A stretch of DNA of 64,000 bases, taken from NCBI GenBank assembly GCA_046294265.1, contig JBKBKC010000004.1, positions 198,745-262,744 of the forward strand. Direction: 5' to 3'. Under the pieces are notes generated by a model, which was not told the DNA's origin, made no database searches, and was given only the letters and a program-made list of their open reading frames with translations. Below, one piece after another: positions 59,980 to 64,000 of the stretch. Position 1 is the stretch's first letter; each line of letters starts with the position of its first letter. The DNA comes from JBKBKC01 sp046294265 (GTDB lineage Bacteria; Pseudomonadota; Alphaproteobacteria; Rhodobacterales; Rhodobacteraceae). A program made the position numbers and the translations under genes.

Positions 59980-61322
59980 TCCGGCGCGGGGTGGCGGCGC
60001 TTGCCGCGCTGGCGGCGGGGGTCGCGGCGGTGGTTGCGGGCGCGACGGATCAGCCGCCTGAGGGCGCGAAGCTTCTGCCCGCCGCGCCAGAACGGGCCTA
60101 TTCCACCCCGGTCGGGCCACGCGATCTGGCAGGGCTCGATGCGGCGGCGGGGGCGGCGCTGTTCGGCAAGCTCTGGGTGGCGGCGCCCGCCTCGACCCGC
60201 GCCTCGGACGGGCTGGGACCGCTTTACAACGCGCGGTCCTGCGCGGCCTGCCACCAGAACCACGGCCGCGCGCATCCGCCCGAGGGCGACGGGCCCGCGC
60301 CGGTCGGGTTGGTGGCGCGGCTGGCGCAGCCGGATGGCGGGGGCGATCCGGTCCTGGGGCGTCAGGTCCAGCCGCTGGCCACCGCGGGCCTCGCGGGCGA
60401 GGCGCGCGTGCAGATCGTGTGGCAGGATCACCCGCTGGCCCTGCCCGATGGCAGCGCGGCGATGCTGCGCCGCCCCGAGGCGACGCTGTTGGACCTTGTC
60501 TGGGGCGCACCCGATCCCGCCACGCGGACGGGCCTGCGCGCGGCCCCGCCGCTGGTCGGCATGGGCCTGATCGCTGCCATCGACGCCGATGCCATTCTGG
60601 CGAACGCCACGCGTGACAGTGGCGGCATCGCGGGGCGGGTGCGCATGGTCACGCCGCTCGATGGCGGCGCGCCGGTTCCCGGCCGCTTTGGCCGTCGTGC
60701 CGCGGCGGCAACGCTGACGGATGCCACCGCGCTCGCGCTGGCACTGGACATGGGGCTGTCCACGCCCTGGTTGCCCGACCCGGCAGGCGATTGCACCGAT
60801 GCGCAGGCGGCCTGCCGCGATGCCCCCCATGGCGACGGCGATGCCCGCGTTCAGGAGGTGGCGGCAAACGCGGTCGGCCTGATCGCCACCCACCTCGCCA
60901 GCCTCGGCCTGCCCGAACCGGCGCGCGGCGCGGACGCGCTGACCCGGCTCGGCGAGGCAGTGTTTCACGCCGCAGGCTGCGCCGCCTGTCATCGCCCCGA
61001 CTATACGATCAGCACGACCGAGGGTCCGCGCGTCATCCGTCCCTACAGCGATTTCCTGCTGCATGATCTTGGCCCAGCGATGGCCGAAGCCGCCCCGGAG
61101 GCCGGCATCGCCGCCAGCGAATGGCGCACGGCGCCGCTGTGGGGGCTGGGGCATTCCCGTGCCGTTGGTGGGCGCGAAAGCTATCTGCACGACGGGCGCG
61201 CGCGGACCCTGACCGAGGCGATCCTGTGGCACGGCGGCACCGCAGCCCCGGCCCGCGACCGCGTCATCGCCATGCCCGCTGCGGACCGCACGGCGCTCGT
61301 GGCCTTTCTGGAGGGGTTGTGA
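59976..61322 (+). CDS. Di-haem oxidoreductase-like protein (DUF1111)
   Basis: 448 residues. N-terminal signal segment VAALAALAAGVAAVVAGATDQ. c-type haem sites CAACHQNHGRAHPPEG and CAACHRPDYTI, and YSDFLLHDLGPAMAE and WRTAPLWGLGHSRAVGGRESYLHDGRARTLTEAILWHGG typical of the thiol-oxidoreductase-like group of peroxidases. Between two imelysin genes, overlapping both (ATGA and TGATG), a gene arrangement seen in iron-controlled operons. Confidence 0.9.
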   Translation: MIRRGVAALAALAAGVAAVVAGATDQPPEGAKLLPAAPERAYSTPVGPRDLAGLDAAAGAALFGKLWVAAPASTRASDGLGPLYNARSCAACHQNHGRAHPPEGDGPAPVGLVARLAQPDGGGDPVLGRQVQPLATAGLAGEARVQIVWQDHPLALPDGSAAMLRRPEATLLDLVWGAPDPATRTGLRAAPPLVGMGLIAAIDADAILANATRDSGGIAGRVRMVTPLDGGAPVPGRFGRRAAAATLTDATALALALDMGLSTPWLPDPAGDCTDAQAACRDAPHGDGDARVQEVAANAVGLIATHLASLGLPEPARGADALTRLGEAVFHAAGCAACHRPDYTISTTEGPRVIRPYSDFLLHDLGPAMAEAAPEAGIAASEWRTAPLWGLGHSRAVGGRESYLHDGRARTLTEAILWHGGTAAPARDRVIAMPAADRTALVAFLEGL

Positions 61323-62269
61323 TGCGTGTCCTGCCTGCCTTGCTCTTGCTCCTGTCCGTCGCGGCGACTGCGGCCCGCGCCGATACGTCGCGCGCGCTGG
61401 ATCAGGTGATCCTGCCGGGCGTGGCGCGGTTTGCCGAGGCGGCGCGGCGGCTGTCGGCCAGCGCCGCCGCCGATTGCACCCGCGATGCCGTGCGGCCCGC
61501 CTATCACACCGCGCGCGATGCCTGGGGCGCGATCGGCGATTTCCGCCTGGGTCCGACCGAACAGGCGGCGCTCACCATCGCCTTCTGGCCGGACGACCGG
61601 GCCAGCGGGCTGCGCGCGATCCGCGCGGCCGTCGCGGCGGGTGGGGGGCAGATCGCCCTGATGCCGGCCTCGGCGCGGGGGTTTCCCGGGCTGGACCTGC
61701 TGTTGGGCGAGCCGGGGCTGGAGGGCGACGCGGGCTGTGCGCTGGTGGCGGCCCTTGCGGCCGATCTGGCAGAGCAGGCCCGCGCCTTGCAGGCAGGCTG
61801 GCTGGCGCATGCCCCGCTGCTGCGCAACCCCGGCAATGCCGCCTATTTCGACCTCAGCGATGCGCAGCGCGTGCTCTACACCCAGGCGCTTGCCGCACTC
61901 GAGTTGACCCGCGATGCCCGGCTGGGGCGACCGCTGGGCGAAGCGGGGCGGCCGCGTCCGGCACGGGCCGAACAGTGGCGCACCGCACGGCCCCTGCCGA
62001 ATGTGCTGGCCGCCGCGCGGGCGGCGCATGCGCTGGCGCGTGCGCTGGTCGATACGCCGACGCCCGCCGCCGATGCAGCACTTGCCGCCGTGCTGTCGGC
62101 AGCGGCGGCCGTGTCCGACCCCGCGTTCCAGGACGTGGGAGACCCGCAGGCGCGGCTTCGCGTCGAGATCCTGCAACAGCGTGTCGATGCGCTCCACGCG
62201 GCGATCATCGCCGATGTGGGGCAGGTGCTGGGTGTGGGCCTCGGTTTCAACGCGCTGGACGGAGATTGA
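61322..62269 (+). CDS. Second imelysin-family protein
   Basis: 315 residues. Signal peptide MRVLPALLLLLSVAATAARAD. Conserved pattern AYHTARDAWGAIGDFRLGPTEQ, SARGFPGLDLLLGEP (in the place of the GxHxxE motif, which here is degenerate: GFPGLDLLLGE), LLRNPGNAAYFD. Without the His it may have lost iron binding, or be a structural partner for the first imelysin. Starts at TGATG with the preceding gene. Confidence 0.88.
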   Translation: MRVLPALLLLLSVAATAARADTSRALDQVILPGVARFAEAARRLSASAAADCTRDAVRPAYHTARDAWGAIGDFRLGPTEQAALTIAFWPDDRASGLRAIRAAVAAGGGQIALMPASARGFPGLDLLLGEPGLEGDAGCALVAALAADLAEQARALQAGWLAHAPLLRNPGNAAYFDLSDAQRVLYTQALAALELTRDARLGRPLGEAGRPRPARAEQWRTARPLPNVLAAARAAHALARALVDTPTPAADAALAAVLSAAAAVSDPAFQDVGDPQARLRVEILQQRVDALHAAIIADVGQVLGVGLGFNALDGD

Positions 62270-62274
62270 TCGCC

Positions 62275-63336
62275 ATGACGACACGACGCCGGATGATCGC
62301 AACCCTGGCCGCCACCGCACTTTTGCCCCGCATCGGCTGGGCCGAGGCCGGGAACCCCGCCTGGCTGGCCTGCGCGCGCGAGGCGTCGGGCGGCTTTGCG
62401 CTGTTCGGCCTGCGGCGCGACGGCGGGCTTGCCTTTCGCCAGCCGCTGGCCGCGCGCGGCCATGCCGGGGCGCGCCACCCGAGCTTGCCGCTGGCAGTGG
62501 TCATGGCCCGCAGGCCGGGCACCTATGCGCTGGTCATCGACTGCGTGACAGGCCGGGTGCGGGCCCGGCTGACCCCGCCGGATGGGCTGCAGTTCAACGG
62601 GCATGCCGCCTTCCTTTACGACGGCGCTGCGCTCGCCACATCAGAGCAACGCGCGCAGGACAGCGCGGGCATGACCGGGATCTGGGACACAGACAGCTGG
62701 CAGCGGGTTGCGACGTGGTCCACTCAGGGGCTTGGCCCGCATGAGATTGTGGCACTACCGCAAAGTCGGCTGGCCGTGGCGAACGGTGGCATCGCCACCG
62801 ACCCCGCCGACCGGCGCAAGCTGAACCTGCCCAGGATGCGCCCCTCGATTGCCGTGCTAGACGGCAGTGGGCGGCTGGACGACCGGATGGACCTGCCCGA
62901 CCTGTGGCAGAACTCCATCCGGCATCTGGCCCTGCACCCCGGCGGAACCCTGGCCTTTGCCATGCAATGGGAGGGCGATCCGGCCGAACCCGTGCCCCTG
63001 CTGGGCCTGTGGCTTCCGGGCAGCGCGCCCCGACTTGCCACCGCGCCGGAGCCAGAGCTGATGCGGATGCAGGGCTATGCCGGGTCCGTGGCTTGGTCGG
63101 GCGGGGGGGAGCGGGTGGCGATCACCTCGCCGCGCGGCGGTCGGGTGCAGATGTATGACGCGGCGGGCGGCTTTGCCCTGGGCTGGGACCGGCACGACGT
63201 CTGCGGCCTGGGCGGGGTTGCGGACGGGTTTGTCGCCACCGACGGAACGGGTGCCGTGCTGCGGTTCGGGCAGGACGGAGCCGATCCGCTCGCCCGCCAC
63301 CCGCTGGCCTGGGACAATCATATGATCGCGGTCTGA
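62275..63336 (+). CDS. DUF1513-family protein
   Basis: 353 residues. Starts MTTRRRMIATLAATALLPRIGWAEA, a Tat-like signal (RRRM). The rest is beta-propeller-like: NGHAAFLYDGAALATSEQRAQDSAGMTGIWDTDSW, GLGPHEIVALPQSRLAVANGGI, NSIRHLALHPGGTLAFAMQWEGDP. Last gene of the imelysin operon; the order imelysin, DUF1111, imelysin, DUF1513 is a conserved association. Function unknown; a periplasmic role with the iron proteins is inferred. Confidence 0.88.
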   Translation: MTTRRRMIATLAATALLPRIGWAEAGNPAWLACAREASGGFALFGLRRDGGLAFRQPLAARGHAGARHPSLPLAVVMARRPGTYALVIDCVTGRVRARLTPPDGLQFNGHAAFLYDGAALATSEQRAQDSAGMTGIWDTDSWQRVATWSTQGLGPHEIVALPQSRLAVANGGIATDPADRRKLNLPRMRPSIAVLDGSGRLDDRMDLPDLWQNSIRHLALHPGGTLAFAMQWEGDPAEPVPLLGLWLPGSAPRLATAPEPELMRMQGYAGSVAWSGGGERVAITSPRGGRVQMYDAAGGFALGWDRHDVCGLGGVADGFVATDGTGAVLRFGQDGADPLARHPLAWDNHMIAV

Positions 63337-63346
63337 CGCGGCGCGG

Positions 63347-64000
63347 TCAGGCGGACAAGGCGTCGCGCCACAAGACCTGCGGCAGCACGAATGTCGCCCC
63401 CGGCGGCGGCATCCGGTTCGCCTGCAAGGCGCAGCCGTAAGCCTGCGCCAGTGCCGGCCCGCCGATCACCTCGGCCGCGGGCCCTGCATGCAGGATGCGC
63501 CCATCCTTCATCAGCCAGACGGTATCGGCCACCATCGAAGCAAGGTTCAGGTCGTGCAGCACCAGCACCACGCCGCCGCCGCCATCGGCAAAGCGCCGCA
63601 GGATGCGCATCACCGCGATCTGATGCGCGATATCCAGGCTCGCCACCGGTTCGTCCAGCACCAGCCAGCGCGGCGATCCGGCCTCGACCGGGGTCCAGAC
63701 CTGCACCCGCACCCGCGCGAGTTGCACCCGCGCCTGCTGCCCGCCCGACAATTCCTGATAGAGCCTGCCGCCAAAGCCGGGCAGGTCCACCTCGTCCAGC
63801 GCGCGGGCGATCAGATCGGTGCGCGCGGCGTGCTGGCCGTTGGTCAGGCCCAGGCGCACCACTTCGGCCACGGTGAAGGGAAAGGCCAGCGTGGCGGCCT
63901 GCGGCAGCACCGCGCGCCGGGCGGCCAGTTCCCAGGGGCGCAGGGCCGCGCAATCCTGCCCGTTCAGCCCGATATGCCCGCGATAGGGCAGATCGCCCGA
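63347..64000 (-). CDS. hmuV: Haem ABC transporter ATP-binding protein (HmuV type), 5' end outside window
   Basis: The frame is open to the right edge. Present: the Q-loop region AVLPQAATLAFPFTVAEVVRLGL, signature YQELSGGQQARVQLARV, Walker B PRWLVLDEPVASLDIAHQ, switch VVLVLHDLNLASMVAD and a C-terminal MPPPGATFVLPQVLW. The Walker A lies beyond the window. LPFTV-like FPFTVAEVV and the SGGQQARVQLARV followed by an inserted segment before the Walker B are HmuV features. Converges with the imelysin operon; the rest of the haem uptake operon should lie to the right. Confidence 0.88.
   Translation of the reverse strand, partial: SGDLPYRGHIGLNGQDCAALRPWELAARRAVLPQAATLAFPFTVAEVVRLGLTNGQHAARTDLIARALDEVDLPGFGGRLYQELSGGQQARVQLARVRVQVWTPVEAGSPRWLVLDEPVASLDIAHQIAVMRILRRFADGGGGVVLVLHDLNLASMVADTVWLMKDGRILHAGPAAEVIGGPALAQAYGCALQANRMPPPGATFVLPQVLWRDALSA

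Noticed and set aside
1..64000. CRISPR arrays, tRNA or rRNA genes, prophage or conjugation genes
   Set aside because: No regularly spaced repeats, no cloverleaf or rRNA signatures and no structural or integrase genes other than IS transposases were seen by eye.

Overview
The window is 64 kb of GC-rich DNA from an alphaproteobacterium, most likely a member of the Rhodobacteraceae. The assignment rests on a class I (archaeal-type) lysyl-tRNA synthetase, Rhodobacter-like forms of S4, L28 and LepA, a perfect Irr-type iron box before a dps gene, a HemP/imelysin/di-haem peroxidase iron cluster ending in an HmuV-type haem ABC ATPase, and a coating of short host-typical IS remnants (IS3, IS5, IS110, IS256, IS630). 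No tRNA, rRNA, CRISPR array or plasmid/phage backbone gene was seen.

Layout. (1) 1-2.3 kb: an RpiR-type regulator (5' end outside the window) and a dihydropyrimidinase. (2) 2.3-4.2 kb: a decayed IS110 transposase interrupted by a decayed IS630 copy. (3) 4.2-13.3 kb, minus strand: a nine-gene catabolic operon with a peptide/nickel-type ABC importer (two ATPases, two permeases, one binding protein), a glyoxalase-like VOC protein, a 3-hydroxyacyl-CoA-dehydrogenase-like enzyme, an aldo/keto reductase and a D-2-hydroxyacid dehydrogenase. It is divergent from an AcoR-like activator (13.7-15.7 kb) that has lost the GAFTGA loop; two matching 17-bp palindromes lie between them. (4) 15.7-17.8 kb: IS3 and IS5 remnants. 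(5) 17.8-27.8 kb: two complete sugar-type ABC importers with a ROK regulator between them; a 32-bp near-palindrome marks the divergent promoter of the first. (6) 28-30.4 kb: nested IS3, IS256, IS3 and IS630 debris. (7) 30.4-45.4 kb: mostly core genes (lepA, LMW phosphatase, PCu(A)C copper chaperone, rpmB, CHAD protein, lysS, TerB-like protein, PBP4-type peptidase, extensin-like protein, prephenate dehydrogenase, hisC, rpsD) with two unusual genes: a free-standing DUF4157 HExxH protein and a LysM-like coiled-coil protein of lower GC. (8) 45.6-53.4 kb: an RND efflux pump and adaptor co-directional with a two-component system and a PepSY-like protein, divergent from a second secreted protein; an 11-bp direct repeat in the shared intergenic region looks like the response-regulator site. 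(9) 53.7-64 kb: an iron/haem region with two related orphan proteins, a small Cys-rich protein, a secreted protein, Dps, DUF1289, HemP, a di-haem peroxidase, an imelysin/DUF1111/imelysin/DUF1513 operon and the end of an HmuV-type gene.

The genes work as transport-plus-catabolism modules, each with a local regulator, and as an iron module that joins storage (Dps), haem import (HemP, HmuV) and periplasmic iron proteins (imelysins, di-haem enzymes) under shared promoter motifs. Functions are inferred from protein sequence only; no database search was run.
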